Positions 1-12,585 of a stretch of DNA of 64,000 bases are shown here, piece by piece. The stretch comes from Amoebophrya sp. A120 (Eukaryota > Sar > Dinophyceae > Syndiniales > Amoebophryaceae). The notes under the pieces are model-generated. The model was given only the letters and a program-made list of their open reading frames with translations. It did no database searches and was not told the DNA's origin. Position 1 is the first letter of the stretch; each line of letters starts with the position of its first letter. A program made the translations under genes and the position numbers. The DNA is taken from contig CAJINV010000001.1 in the NCBI GenBank assembly GCA_905178155.1, forward strand, positions 5,536,757 through 5,600,756, read 5' to 3'.

Positions 1-346
1 GGGTCGTTTGGCACTGGCGGTACCCAATCCGTTACCCTTGCGAACTTGTTCCCTGGCTGGGGCTGGTGGTTTGGTGTCCCCTTCGTTCGCCCTCTGTTCC
101 CATCGCGGGGCGGGGCCGAGGTTTTGTTTCGTGGATGATGGACCGCGCCAAAATTTGTCTGTGGCGCGGGCATTATTGTGGCGGGAAGGCCCAGCTGGGC
201 TGGGGTTGAGTAGGGTGCGCTATTCGTGGCACCCTTGCGGGGTAGCTGGTCGTACTGGGGGTACGGAACTCGTCTTCGCGTAGACGTGCGTGGGGGTCTC
301 CCGCTCGCTCGGGTCTAGTGGTTGAGAGGCCTACTAGAGGTTCTGG

Positions 347-350
<4 letters not shown>

Positions 351-378
<28 letters not shown>
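351..378. repeat. T28 homopolymer
   Basis: An uninterrupted run of 28 T on the plus strand. Read on the minus strand it is a poly-A run and could be a retroposed tail, but no recognisable transcript or target-site duplication accompanies it. Confidence 0.9.
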
Positions 379-3300
379 CTCGTGACAGGGTTAGGAGTCA
401 CGCCAGGCGCGTGCAACGCCTTTGCTTTTGGTTGCTCCCTCGCCTCTGAGTTTTGGAATTTCCTACGAGGATTTTCGGTTTTCTAGCAAGGTTTGCCTGG
501 GTCGATTTGGATCGACAGCAGTATTTTTCAGCCGATATTCGGACTTCTTTCCTTGCCTTCCAAGCGGGATTGTTGCAGCCTCGCGAACGGATGGGCCTCG
601 GCCGTAGGAGTAGGGCACTTGGCGATGCTCAGCGGCAGTGAGTTGCTCACAAGCGACGGCCTGCTCTTTGGTGTTCGGTTGGAGTTTGCCGTACCTGCAG
701 CGGCTGGGTTTGTTTCATCGGGCCGCTTGCTATTTTCCCACCCAGACAGTGGCTGGGGGCACGTTGGAGGTGCGACGCTATTCTTAGACTTGGTTAACCG
801 GTCGGGAAATTTTGGCTTGCTGCGTGCCCTAGGGAGGCTACTTCTTGGAAGTTTCGGATGGCCCGCTTGTCTTGTCGGGTCGGCTAGGCTAGAATAGCTA
901 CCGGGGGTGGTCGAGAAGGTTGTTTGTGTTTCCCTGGCGTTAGTCTGTTTAATCTGCTACTCTTGGATGATCGCATGGGATTTGAGTGCCACAGTGGGAA
1001 GCTAGCTTGGTGCTTGGCTGTTCTAGTCCGTCGCGTTAGCGCAGTGGTTTGTCACTTCTCGGGGGGAAGTTGCTGCTTCTGTTATGATGCGATGTGCTCT
1101 GCAGCTGACCACGCAACGCCTGAGCCTGATCGGGAATTCAGGCCGCCCGATTTGAACCTTGTTTAAGCTATTCGTCTCGCAATTCAATAGGCCCCGGGGT
1201 TGCCTAGCTCTCTCTCGCTCATCTTTTAGCCTATTTCGCTGTGTTCACGGTTATTGCCATCTGCTCTGCGACGTGGAATTTAGCCCGGGGGATTTTCCAT
1301 GCTCCTCGACTTTGTGTTTGTCCTGAGAACATCGCTTGCGTTCTGCTCCGGTGGGAGCTTGGTTTTACTGGTGTAGGGTGCCGCCGCTCGGCTACCTCGC
1401 GGACGGTCCTCTGGCTCTGCTGGTCTTGTCCGTCCCCATGGTGGATAGTGCGATCCTTGTCAGGAGGTGCCGTCGGCTACATTTCGCAGTCAATATTCTC
1501 AGGCGCGTTTGTTGGCCTTGCTTCCCTAGAGGCGGAAATCGGATGTCCCTGGAGGGGGCTGCTAAGAGGCGGGGTCTCGGTGCTTATGATTGGGGGGCTG
1601 TAGCGCCAGCCTTGAGGCTGCACTGGAACAGGTTTTGACTACCCGGCGCGTGGCCTTTTCTTGCGTAAATTTTCTGGAAGGGAACTATAGGCGCCTTTTC
1701 CGTGTTTCTAAGCTTTTTCGGGGAGGCGGACTTCGGGTCAGCAGCGATGTCTCGTTGTCCCGGTTTAGGAGTTTCCCTTCAGTAGCTTCACAGGGGTTTT
1801 GGCCCGGATGGTCGCGTCAGTAGGTTATAGTGAGTGCTCGCAGGGGCGAATGCAAGTTGTGTAATGGAGTCGAGTTTTGGACTTTGGTCGCCGAGGCTTT
1901 TTGCGCCGTCTCTGGGATCCTGGCGGGCGTTGTTCGCCTATGTGGATATGTAGCGCATGCTACGGGTTTTGTTGTGGAGTTTTACACTGTCCCCCTGGGG
2001 ACGATGGTTTCGCTAACGCTATAGGCTATGCTAGGCCGCCCGGCCGTGCCAGTCATGAGGACGGTGGATTTTGTTTTGCCTGGGGCGCGTGCTCCCTTTA
2101 GTATGGCCGCAGTACCCCGGGAACGGGTATCAGATTTTCCCCAGGTGGGGGCTCTGGTTTTGGGTCATTTGCCAGTAGCCATCGTTCGGGGGCAAGTGGC
2201 CATTCGCCTGGTTGATTGCTGGCAGGCGGCTTTAGGGTCCGTCTCAGGATGTTCTCTAGCTGAGTTGCGGGAGGAGGTAGGGTGCTCGTGCGGGTTTTGG
2301 GGGTACCACGTGGACAGAGGTTCCTCGCTTTCTTAGTCTGTAGCCAGTTAGGTCCTTCCCCAGGCCGGGAGGACCCGCCTCTTCGGTTCACCAGTCGGGA
2401 ACCCGGAGTCCTAGTTCGCCTTTGATTCCGCGCTTCTTTTGGGATCATGTCCGCTTTCGCTCCCAGGTTTCTCTTTCTTTCTTTCAGATAGATCTCAACG
2501 TCCCGGGCCCCACCGGGCGGCGTTCGGAATTTTGGGAGAGCGGGCCCGGGCAGGGTTGGTTTTTGGAATTGCTTGCTGGCATGGGGGGGTGGTTGCTGCA
2601 TTGGTTGGTTGCAGAGCATTGGTGTATTTGAGAGTGGCTCGCTAAATTCCGGCTGCGCCCGCTAGTGGGGTCTGCTGTTGTTGGGCGGGTCCGTGAGGGA
2701 CCACTGTTCTGGACGTTGGGCAGGCACTGTGCTTTGTCTGCTTTGTTGGGCCCGCTTCGCCTTTGTCAGAGGGGGCACCTAGGGTCGCGTCTCGACGAGG
2801 ATTGTTCCTCTGTGGCTGCTTTTCATCTTTCGCTACTGGACCACATGGAGTGTGGTAGTTACTGGTTGCTACTATGCAGCTTCGCCCTTTGCCTTATTTT
2901 CGATACAGGTGTGGAGCTCTTTTCCTGTTCCGCGGTGGTTTTGTGCCTCTGCATTTCTGCGTAGGTTGGTCTTGCGCGGCTGTTCGCCCGGCACCGGGCC
3001 GCGCCCTCCGTAGCGCCTGGGTCAATCGCTGTCAGATGGTCTGCTTGTGACTTTTGGAGTCCGACCTTGTTGTGCATTGCTGCGATGTTTCCTCGCCATT
3101 TCTCGCCGTCCTTGTGTCATCGCTATCTCTGTGTCGCGGGATTACTACCGGTTTTCTTCCGTGCCGCCGGGCAGTGATCGTTCGCGCGGGCAGTGCCTAC
3201 TGCGTTTGGCTTTCGACTGTTATTGTCCATCCTCCCGCCGCTTGCCGCAATTCCGGCCCTCGGTCTTGTGCTAGTCTGCGCATCGCCATCAGTTTTCTCC

Positions 3301-3447
3301 GCCCGTGCCGGCGGGTTTTCCCGGTACGGGAGATGAGTGGCGTTTTTCTCTTGGCATTGAAGGACTTTCTCTTTCGCTTTTTGGGAGTGGCTTTTGGGCT
3401 TGTGTTGTATGTCTTGCCACCTCGCTTGGGTGGGGTGCTATCTGTTC

Positions 3448-4111
3448 CCCGGAGGTATCAATCCTTTCTACGTTTTGCGGCTCGCCACGGAGGGGCGGTG
3501 GATCGGCGCTTTCAATGCAATGCTCCTCTTGCGGGATTTTGGTCTTAGAGTGTATCTCGATTTGTGTCTATCTTGGTATCGATGGGCTTCCCCTCAGTGG
3601 TTTTCCGTGTCGGCTAGGGGCCGTGTCCGAATTTTGTGCCTTGCGGGCAGTTGTTTCATCAGGTCCAGGGCGCAGAACCTTTCGCGCGGGTTTTTGGAGT
3701 TTATCAAGAGGACTCTGCATGGGAGTTGGGTAGATCCCTTCTGGGAAATTGCCTCTTGATTGCTGCTGGAATGTGGGGGGTTCGAGTGCTTTCTGATGTT
3801 TCCCGGAGGTATCCTTTCTACATTTTGCGGCTCGCCACAGGGGGGGGGTGGACCGGCGCTTTCGATGCAGTATGTCTTGTGCGGGATTTTGGTCTTAGAG
3901 CCCATCGTGGTGCGTGTCTATCTTGGTGTCTATGCGTTTCCCCTCAGTGGTTTTCCGTGTCGGCTAGCGGCCGTGTCCGGGTTTTCTGCCTTGTGGGCAT
4001 TTGTTTCATCCGGTCCAGGGCGTAGACCCTTTCGCGCGGGTTTTTTTGGAGTTTGTTAGTCAGCAGGACCCTAAGTGGGAGTAGGGTGGATCCCTTCTGG
4101 GGAAGTGCCTC
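3448..4111. repeat. Tandem direct duplication of ~310 bp
   Basis: Copy A (3448-3755) and copy B (3802-4111) can be aligned along their whole length with scattered substitutions and small indels. Both start with CCCGGAGGTATC, share TTTTGCGGCTCGCCAC, GCGGGATTTTGGTCTTAGAG and CCCCTCAGTGGTTTTCCGTG, and end near GATCCCTTCTGGG...GCCTC. A spacer of about 46 bp separates them. Neither copy has a conserved open frame, so this looks like a non-coding segmental duplication. Confidence 0.85.
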
Positions 4112-4415
4112 GCTTTTTCGGGATGTAACAGCCACTGATCCTGGTTGACTTGGAGCTGCTACCGCTTCAAGCATTTTCCGGCAACTTCTGCGCTGCGTGC
4201 GCTCATTCTAGACCCGGTTACCCGGGGGCAGGGAAATAACGTGGTCTGCGTGCCCGTGGTTGCGAGTTTGGGTTGCAGCTGCGCTTGCTTTGCAGGCTGT
4301 GTTCAGTCTGCTCTCTGTCTTCCCCTTGGGGGCAAGTGGGGCTGGGGCTGGCGCTGTTCCCCCCATTCAACCACCGGTGGTGGGGTTCTGGGGGGTCTTG
4401 CCCTGGGGGCCAGGT

Positions 4416-4939
4416 GGTGGTGGAGTGGGCCGTTCCCCGCTACGGAAGCTGGGCACGGCCTGCTTGACCCAGCCCCAATAGGCGCGGTCCAACGGGCCGC
4501 TTGGGTGTGTGCTCTGGATAACACTCGGAAGGAACGCAATTAAAGACACATCTACCCTGGTAGAACCTTTTCGTGGAGTGACTGGAGGGAGTTTCCCCCC
4601 GTCCGTTTTTGTATATGGGCTGGCAGATCCCTAGAAGCTAATGCCTGGAGTTGTTGGTCTTCCACCCCTCTGAGTGGGGGCGGGGAAGGAGCCAACGCGG
4701 ACGTAGTCCGCAGGTTTCGCGGGATAGTTTGCTGTGTGATGGATTCACATCGTTTTCCCCCCCTCCCACCCAAGTGGCCGCTCACGTCGTGCCGGTTCGT
4801 CCGGACAGACGTGTTGGTGGTGGAGTGGGCCGTTCCCCGCTACGGAAGCTGGGCACGGCCTGCTTGACCCAGCCCCAATAGGCGCGGTCCAACGGGCCGC
4901 TTGGGTGTGTGCTCTGGATAACACTCGGAAGGAACGCAA
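4416..4939. repeat. Perfect 124-bp direct repeat pair, 400 bp apart
   Basis: Positions 4416-4539 and 4816-4939 are identical over 124 bp, from GGTGGTGGAGTGGGCC to GGAACGCAA. The unique spacers between them differ. The second copy ends exactly where composition switches from GC-rich to AT-rich, which suggests a recent duplication or rearrangement junction. Confidence 0.9.
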
Positions 4940-6072
4940 CGAAATTTGATATCGAGATTGATTATTTCTCCGAGAAAAATTTTGAAATTTCGATGGGAAA
5001 TCAATCGATTCATCGATGGGGGTTCTTGATATCAAATCTCGATTGAAAATCAATTCTTGATATCAAATCTCGATTTTTTTTTGATACATATCAATTATGA
5101 ATAATCAGATCAAATGAGATAGAAACGATATTTTCTTTTCTTTCTTTCTTTCTTTCTTTCCATGCCCGGGCATGGCTTCAAATGTTCAAGGCCCTAAAAG
5201 TTCCGTTGCAATCCCAATTTCTTCTTTCTCGATTTGATCTCGCAATAAGACAACAGCTGAGCACGATATTTTCTTTCTTTCTTTCTGTTCGTGCCTGGGC
5301 TTGGCATCAAAGGATAACGATCTTATTTTCTGTGTGTGCCTGGCCTTGGGAAACGATATTTTTCCTGATGAGATTATATCTTAATTTTGGGATATTTTTC
5401 AATAGATTTTATTGCAAAGATAATAGAAATCGATCCGATATTCGAAGATTGATAATATCATGATTTTCCCGATCAAAATCCCGATAATAAATCCCAGATT
5501 TGAAAGAAAAGAGAAGAAAATAACAGAGATCCGATTTCTCGATATCGATATCATGATTTTCTCAGAAAAAAGATAGAAAATTCCATCATCATGATTTTCC
5601 ATCCCGATCAGAATCCCGAAAATAAATGAAAAGAATAGAAAGAGAAATTAGATTTCTCGATATCATGATTTTCAATGAATATTCGATACCCATATATCAA
5701 TCCCGATGGATCGATCCTGATCCTACCTTGTCTTCCTTCTATATCAATATCTTATTTTATCTCTTCCGAAAATAAATAAATTTTCGGATGCTTGATATTG
5801 ATTGGATCTCATCCTAATTCTAAATTTCATGAAGAAATAGAGTCAATTCATCCCATTTGACAATTATGAAGATTTGAAATAATAAACCCGAAAAAATGAA
5901 GATTGCAACGATGAAAACACGAGTAATGAGTCTCTGGATTCGCATGTAATAATCGATTTTCCGCCGGTGATGTTTTCTCTTATCTTCTTCATTGATTGTC
6001 GTGTGGTCTGGGTCAATGCCAAGATCCACCGTTTTTTGTTTTGTGAATTTTTCTACCCTATCTTTCATGTCC
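4940..6072. repeat. AT-rich block with short degenerate repeats
   Basis: Composition changes sharply at 4940. The block contains three copies of a motif based on TTGATATC (near 4946, 5029 and 5058), a TTTC microsatellite around 5135-5160, and a perfect 14-bp palindrome CATGCCCGGGCATG at 5161-5174. Degenerate copies of the palindrome region follow near 5290 and 5335. Two ~90-bp units based on ATCATGATTTTCC...TTTCTCGATATC lie at about 5457-5552 and 5590-5668. It directly follows the 3' end of the ABC transporter gene, so part of it may be 3'UTR. I see no gene in it. Confidence 0.7.
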
Positions 6073-9000
6073 TCAGCATGTTCTTTCATCAGATTCGAGT
6101 TTTCCATTGTGGAATGATAAATGTCGCGAAAAATGTTTGTGAATGAGTCCAGGTTCCAATTGGTGGGACACACAAATGATGGTTTTAGTTTTGAAGTTTT
6201 CGAATAGAATCTCAAAAATTCTCCGTGTCTCCTCCGTTGTCATGTTGTTCGTGATTTCGTTAAGAAGAAGAATGTCGAAATCTGAATTCCGGTTGTTGTC
6301 GTCGTTTTGGATTGATGAATTCGCATTGTTGTTTTCCATTTCGGAGTTCTTGAATGATTTCTCCCCCTCTGCAACAATTCTGGCCGCCTGCAGCAGTTGT
6401 TGTTCCGAATAGGACAATGCTTCTGCATCATCACCCGGCTCGACGCTGGGTGAACTTTTGTGATCGTTTTCATTTTCCTCTTCTCTAATTTCTTTTTCTC
6501 GATGAAAAAAGGCGCGCAAAACAGCATGCACGCGGTCCGCAGGGAGATTCTTCTTTATGTTGAGGTTATACTGCACCGAACCGCGCAGGATGACCGGCGT
6601 TTGCGGCAGCGCGCGGATGCGGTTGGCGCTCGTGTTCTTGTACAGAATTTCGCCCTGCTGTGGCAGAACCAGGCCGAGCAGTAAAAGCAGAAACGTCGTC
6701 TTCCCGCTCCCGGTGCGTCCCGTGACTAAAATCTTTTCTCCTCGGCGAATCTTCAACGAGAGGTTGTCCAAAGCGGGTCTTGATAGGTTGCTTCCAAAAC
6801 CATCGGACGCCCTTCCTCCGGCCGCGTCCGTAGATGAGAATTCTCGCCCTGTGGTAATTTCTTGTTGGTAGCGCACCGTGACTTTCTTCAGCTGCACAAG
6901 AATGTCGCCTTCATGTGATGTTGTCAGATTTCCATCTGGAGGCAGCAAATCGAGGCCGCCGGCGGGCGAAAGTATTTTATCTTCGTCAAGTGACGAGCTC
7001 GATAGGCTATCTTGTTCTCCCTGTAGTTCCGCAAAAGCAGCGTCCCTCTTCGTAGTAGACATAACTTCAGACCTGCTCTTACTCCCTGCTCGTGCTTGGC
7101 TTGCTTCCTCCGTCAGTTGGCGCAATCGCTCCACACTGATCAATTGCGATTCCAGTTCCATTCCTTTTTGCGTTGAGTCGCGCAAAACTTCGATGCTTCC
7201 AATCACCGCCAGGGACAAGAGTGCGTACGTGCCATCGTTGACGTGCACAAAGTTTGTCACCCCGTTCTTCATCGCCAACAATTGCAACCCAGGGTACAAA
7301 TGGACCACAACGTGACAGAGAAATTGCAAAACCGCAAACCTCGCGCCGAGCCACCACGCGCTGGCAATCGTGAGAAATTGCGCATTCCCGGCTTCCCGCA
7401 AGGCCTGAAAAGTTTCCGTTGCAAACTTGTCCGCGTAGTTGAAAGCACGCAGCACCACTGAGCCGCCGCGCTCGCACTCCGCGAATCCGTGAAAGACCTT
7501 TGCGAGAAATTGCAATCGGCGGACTTGCGCTTTCCGTCTGACCGTGCGGACGAGCGTGATTGCACTTCGAAATTGGACGACAAGGAGAGCGATTCCGATG
7601 AAAATCGCAACAAAAGCGACGATACTGGACGTTTGTGTGGCGGGAAAAAGGTCCTCTGAGCTTTCATCTACTACTTGCGCACCGTTTATCATTTTTCCTG
7701 GTGAATCCTCATCTTTTCCAATAAAAGTCTTTGGGAAAATGTTTCCCACATCGATTCCGGCCGCCCCCAGCAAACTCTCCGCGCCGCTCTTCGCTTTCCT
7801 CACCACTTTGCTCAGCACGTAGTGGTGCGCGAGAAACGCGCCTAAAACCAATACCGACAAAACGCACAGGAAAACGGGCATATATGGATTGCAAAAATGT
7901 CTGGGTCTGGAAGAATCCGAACTTGTGATGCTGCATTTGGATTCCAAAAAAAACTGCAATGCATGACCAGCAAAGGGAATGCAGTTTTCGCTACGCGCAG
8001 AGGGCATTTGTCATGCGGAATAGGAATCACGGAGCCCTCAAAAAGTCTGTGATGCTAGGGCATGCATCACAGACATCACGGCCCATGCAAAACGTGCATG
8101 ACAAGTCTCAGAATCTTCCAGACCCAGACATTTTTACATTTGATAGGACAAGGAGGTACACCAAATCGGACATGGGGTTGTCGTCCAATTTGTCTACATC
8201 GTAAACATATGGATTGCAAATGTGTCTGGGTCTGGAAACTTGTAATGCTAAAAGTGAATGATAGACGCGCCGCAATACGCAGCTATGCATGACAAATCTA
8301 GTGGCTGCCATGTCTTACGTATTCCGCATGGCAAACTGCCTTTTCGCTTGACAGTTAAGAGGGCTCTTTCGTGCCTATGCAACGCAGATTCTCGAGTCAT
8401 GCCAGACAAGCATGACAGACTTGCATTCTTCCAGACCCAGACATTTTTGCATTTGATAAAACAAAGTGGTTCAGAATCCGGCCACTCGACTGCCGGTCCC
8501 AGAAACGGTGCAAATCCGCCTGCACCAAACACTTGTGGAACAGGTTGTCACCAATCCTCACCGCTGCCTTGTTTCCACCGCGGAGTTGCTGCGTCTCCGC
8601 GATTGCGAAAAATACGATGCCGGTGAAGGTCAAGGCGATGAAAATTTTCGGGAGTTCGTCTTCCCTGAATCTTCCGAAGAGAAAGTGTAGTGCGTGCGTC
8701 TCTTTCTCCCGGCTGCCAACGTACGTGAGCAAGACGATCCCGAGCTCCGCCGCAACGACGCTGAGAAGCAGACTAAAGAAGAGCACAATTGTGGTGAGAA
8801 ACCCAGCTTGACCGACGTACCAGTAGAGTGCGCGACTTGTGCTGTAAAGCTGGTCCACCGTGTTCTCGAAAACAGGTTTCTCATGCGTTAAATCGATGAA
8901 AGATTCCAACGATGATGTTGCACCGTGATCGGCGGTAATCGGAGAAGGTCGCGCTCCTGGCGATGTCGCGACGAGCGCAGTTGGTAATTCTTGATGTTCC

Positions 9001-12000
9001 TGTCGTGCAACAGCCGCAGAAATTGATGTTCTCCGGGGCCGCGTGCGCACCGTTCCTCTGTCGTCGAGTAGAAGCTCATGGGTGACGACGCGTGACAGAG
9101 GAGTCGAGTTCACCCAGTGCGTCCCTGGCGATATGAACACTACGGCACCACGATCCAGTCCCAAAAATGGCGACTCTGGATTTTGTGCCCCTGTTTGCTC
9201 TGGATCGGCGTCTGGGGAAGTTCTTCTTGATGTTTCGAGGTTCCAAGTAGAAGATGAAAACAGGTTCTGCAGAACTCTCTGCAAGGTGATTGAGTCGACG
9301 CTCGACAGCGGATTGTCTAGCAAGAGCAGGAATGGCCGACGTGCTCTTCGCCCGAGCTCATTTTCATTTCCAGGATCAACTTCAACTCTGTCCTGCTTAC
9401 ACAAAAAGGTGTAGTGGTACAGACACCGTGCGAGTTGCAACCTTTGGCGCTGTCCACCGGAGAGATTCCCAGCGTTGCCCCGCAGTTCCGTTTCCAGATC
9501 GAGAATTTCCTCCTTTAATTCACAAATCTGCAACACAAGGTCAACCGTTTCGTCATTAACCGGCAAACCGAAGACAACGTTTTCCGTGACCGTTCCGTCG
9601 AGCAAGTAGGGCTGCTGTGGTGCGTAGAGCACCACGCAGCTCGCTGTGACGAAGACGTCGGAGCCAGAAGCTGTGCTTTGCATGGATTTCAGAACAGGCG
9701 ACTCTTCAGAGGATGCCGGGCAAGCGACGTACAGCTCCCGCATCAATGCAAACAGAAGCATGCTTTTCCCGCTGCCGGGCGGTCCATGGACTGCGCAAAC
9801 ATCCCCAAACTGGAGAAGTAGCCCGTCTCGTAAAAGAAGGTTGTGTTGATGATCCATCGTTTGATTTTGTTGCCACGCGAAACGCATCCCGCTTCTGATG
9901 CGGGCGACGCAGCCGGTGATCATGTGGGCCGTCGCGAAATTGGCGTCTGCTGTTGAAAAAGTTTCGCTCTCTGCTCCTGGAGACGACCGGCTTTTTCTGC
10001 CGGTGAGTTCACTTCCCTCGTCTTCCTCATCGTTTTGCGCCGCTTCTTCATGGTGCTCAATAGCTGCCATTTCGATAATTGGGACAACTGGCGTATTCTT
10101 CTGGCTGCTCAAATTGTAGCCCGACAAATTGCGTTCACCAAAACTAGTCGCAGGCACCTGCGGAACTGCGCGTTGCGTGTAAACCCAAAAGCTCATCATT
10201 CGGGCGTGCAAGAGCTGGAAAACCAAGCCGACGCGGATTCGAGACGCAAGGAAACCAAGAATGGAGACAAGTCGTTGGATCGAGCCGCGGAGAAGCACCA
10301 GCGACGCGACAGTGAGCGTTGGACCAGAGCTGCCGTTTGTATTGCCCGTTGATAAAACGTAAAACAGGGCCACCAGAAAGATGATTTCTGGGAAGATACG
10401 GAGGAGAACGTGCAGCAAAAGCTCCTGAAATCCACGAGCGAAGAACAGGTCCGTTTCGAGCCGGCGGGCCCGCAGAACTCGCTTTTCGGTGAAGAACCGG
10501 TCCCAGCGGAGAATGCGCAGGCCCCGAACGTGCTTTACAGCTTCTCCGACAAGATCCACCCGCAGGTCGCAGGCCCGAAGAAGTTCGCTCGATGTCTTTA
10601 CGGCAGTCAGAATAATGCGAGCGCACAAGTAAAAAAACGCGACCGTTGCGCCCACCAAAAGTAGGAGCGCGAACAAAACGCCGTAAGACGCAAGAGCGCC
10701 CGTAGAAGATGAATCGTGCGGCTGCGGGACAGGCGGGTCTATGACTACCGTGTCACTGGCTCCGGCAGGGACTGTACTTCCAGAAGCACTACTCGACGTT
10801 GGCATTGCGGACACGGTGAGTTGCGAGTCCGCTGGTGATGGCGCAGTGCCTCCTTGTGAATGCTGCGCTTCTTGATGCACCTCGGTACTTGTTTCCGGTT
10901 TATTAGGGGGTGAAGTGTCTTTTAGATGCGCTGCGTCCTTCGCCTGCAGGGTGTGGAATGCGGCCGGTTGTATTGCAGCGTCCGCTATTCCGCCTCCACG
11001 ATCAACAGCTGAGGAGTCAGGTGCTGTAGAGCCACGAAGATTTTTGTTACCCTCGTGAGCAGCGGCAGCGACAGCAACGTGCTCGGCCCCAGTTTGCCCC
11101 TCAGCGAAGTCTCCCTGTCTCGTCGATGCTTGCATTGCAAAGAAGACAAAAACGATCAGCAAGCGAACAGGTAACGCTGTCACGATGTAGGACGTGTCCA
11201 TTATGCACTGGACGAGCAGCCGTGTGTTCCAGCGGGCTAGGTTGTAGATATTGACCTCTTCTGTGTTCTCTACCCAGTGCGTGTGCGCCGTCGGAGAGGA
11301 AGACGCGGCTCTTCGAGGCCTTCGCCGCTGCAGCAGGTCGTGTTCGTCCTCGAAGTTTGCGTTCGGAAGTGCCTCGCCGGCTTGTTTGTTGGTCGTTGGG
11401 ATTTTCGTGCTCTTGGAGGTGGAAACATGACTGCTAGTACTGCCGTCTTCATCCTCCAGCACATTATCCTCCCGAAGATCTTCGTAGGTCGTCGGCAGCC
11501 GCATTGCAAGACTCGCGTCCCGCGCCGCAACACCTTCGCGACGGCCCTCCGGCGAGCCTAGGAGTAGCCAGGTGCGATACGACGGGCTGCTCTCGACCAT
11601 CTCGACCTCTTGTTTTTCGGCTTTGCTGCTTTTGTTCTCGGGTGTGCTTGCTCCGGCCTCTGTTTCGAATCGTTCGCCTTCTTTGTGGAACCCGCCGATT
11701 CCTCGCTCGCGAGGGTGCTCCGCAGGGTCATCTGCAGTACCTATGGTCGTGGTCCCGTCTTCGAATCTTCGCTCATTTATTCCGCCGCCGAAGTCACTGT
11801 ACCCGCGATCCTGGGCCCGGAAGACGAATAGGCTGTGCAGAAACAGGCCCCCAATGAGGGCGGATTTCATCTGCATAGCGAGGAACGCGGATTGGAACGA
11901 CACGTGGACGCTCAGCGCCATGGCGAAGAGCGCAGCGGCTGTGTTCAGTGAGAAAAAGAGAAAATACGCCGCGGAGAGCTCTTGCAGCGATTCCTGTTGT

Positions 12001-12585
12001 TCAGCACCAGCCAGGTCCTCTGGTGTCCCTTTATTATTCGGTATAATTCCAGGAACACTTCTTCCGTGCAATGCGGTAGCTTGGCTCTGGATGTCGACGA
12101 TCTGACTAGTGGTGTAGAGCACGAACGCAAACAAAAGGTCCCTGATGACGTGGAGGGAGTTCAGCTGCAGGATATTCGGCAAATACACCCGGATCAGGGA
12201 GCGTAACACCGCGGCCCGCTGGTCGTCGGTGGTCGTGTGTAGGAGTTGAGATTGCTCCGATCGCCGACTCAGCTCCTTCATCAAAAGGTCGGTGCAGTAG
12301 GCCTGTGTGTGATGATGATCTCCGTCTAATGAATGTGATTTTCTTGTTGTGCTTCTTCAACAAAATCAAAAACCGGAGCGAATGAAGATATCGATAGGCA
12401 TGGCAATTGTTGAATAAATAACGAAAAAGGTAACAAGTACTTACCACGTCCGCAGGGGTTCCCGCCAGGCTCGGGATTGAATCTGACGACATTTCGACGC
12501 TGGGCGACGCATTTTCTTCCAGACATGGCGTCAACCAGTCGAACCACAAGTCGCTGCGGCGCTTGTCACGAAAGATGTTTCGCAT
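6073..12585 (-). CDS. ABCC-type full ABC transporter
   Basis: Predicted polytopic ATP-driven exporter of the MRP/ABCC class, order TMD1-NBD1-TMD2-NBD2, about 1,950 residues. Start chosen at the ATG at 12585; the first exon carries the family's LWFDWLTP motif and ends at a GTAAGTACTT donor (12444). Exon 2 starts at 12302 after CACACACAG. NBD1 (about residues 880-1060) has Walker A GPPGSGKS, signature NLSGGQRQR and Walker B FLLLLDNP, with Asn where the catalytic Glu usually sits, as often seen in ABCC NBD1. NBD2 (from about residue 1730) has Walker A GRTGSGKT, a degraded signature LSYSEQQ, Walker B ILLLNE and H-loop VSHQ. TMD1 is expanded by two low-complexity Ser/Thr/Glu-rich insertions (about 300 and 130 residues). 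Two introners (I1, I2) flank a 57-nt exon encoding VYDVDKLDDNPMSDL, the DV-VD loop region of TMD2. The substrate cannot be inferred. Confidence 0.9.
7881..8145 (-). mobile_element. Introner I1 (family A) in ABC transporter
   Basis: The inverted ends read TATATGGATTGCAAAAATGT on the left and the complement of TATCAAATGTAAAAATGTCT on the right; both continue into GGGTCTGGAAGA. Flanks are an imperfect repeat, GGGCA (7876-7880) and GGACA (8146-8150). The frame ...YLLV/PVFLCV... is restored if the intron boundary lies within this repeat, two bases away from exact excision. The interior has the CATGACAA and TGTGATGC modules common to the other elements. Confidence 0.8.
8208..8458 (-). mobile_element. 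Introner I2 (family A) in ABC transporter
   Basis: 251 bp between perfect 5-bp duplications AAACA (8203-8207 and 8459-8463). The ends are TATGGATTGCAAATGTGTCT and the complement of TATCAAATGCAAAAATGTCT. Removing the element plus one repeat copy joins ...GRILNHF to VYDVDKLD... in frame, which is the expected ABCC sequence. The intron ends are not GT/AG. Confidence 0.93.

Larger units (their letters stand above)
1..4939. other. GC-rich block with no recognisable gene
   Basis: I see no credible gene here. All open frames on both strands are short, overlap one another and show no recognisable domain. The plus strand is rich in G and T. The block holds a 28-base T run, a ~310-bp direct duplication and a perfect 124-bp duplication, listed separately. 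No introner ends occur in it. It stops abruptly at an AT-rich segment at 4940. A long non-coding transcript or a subtelomeric or repeat-derived block is possible, but nothing in the sequence decides this. Confidence 0.6.

Noticed and set aside
5820-6215. 131-codon minus-strand frame with a hydrophobic segment, overlapping the ABC transporter 3' end
   Set aside because: It begins inside the transporter's last exon in another frame and runs into AT-rich repeat DNA. There is no start context or recognisable domain, so it is probably a chance frame.
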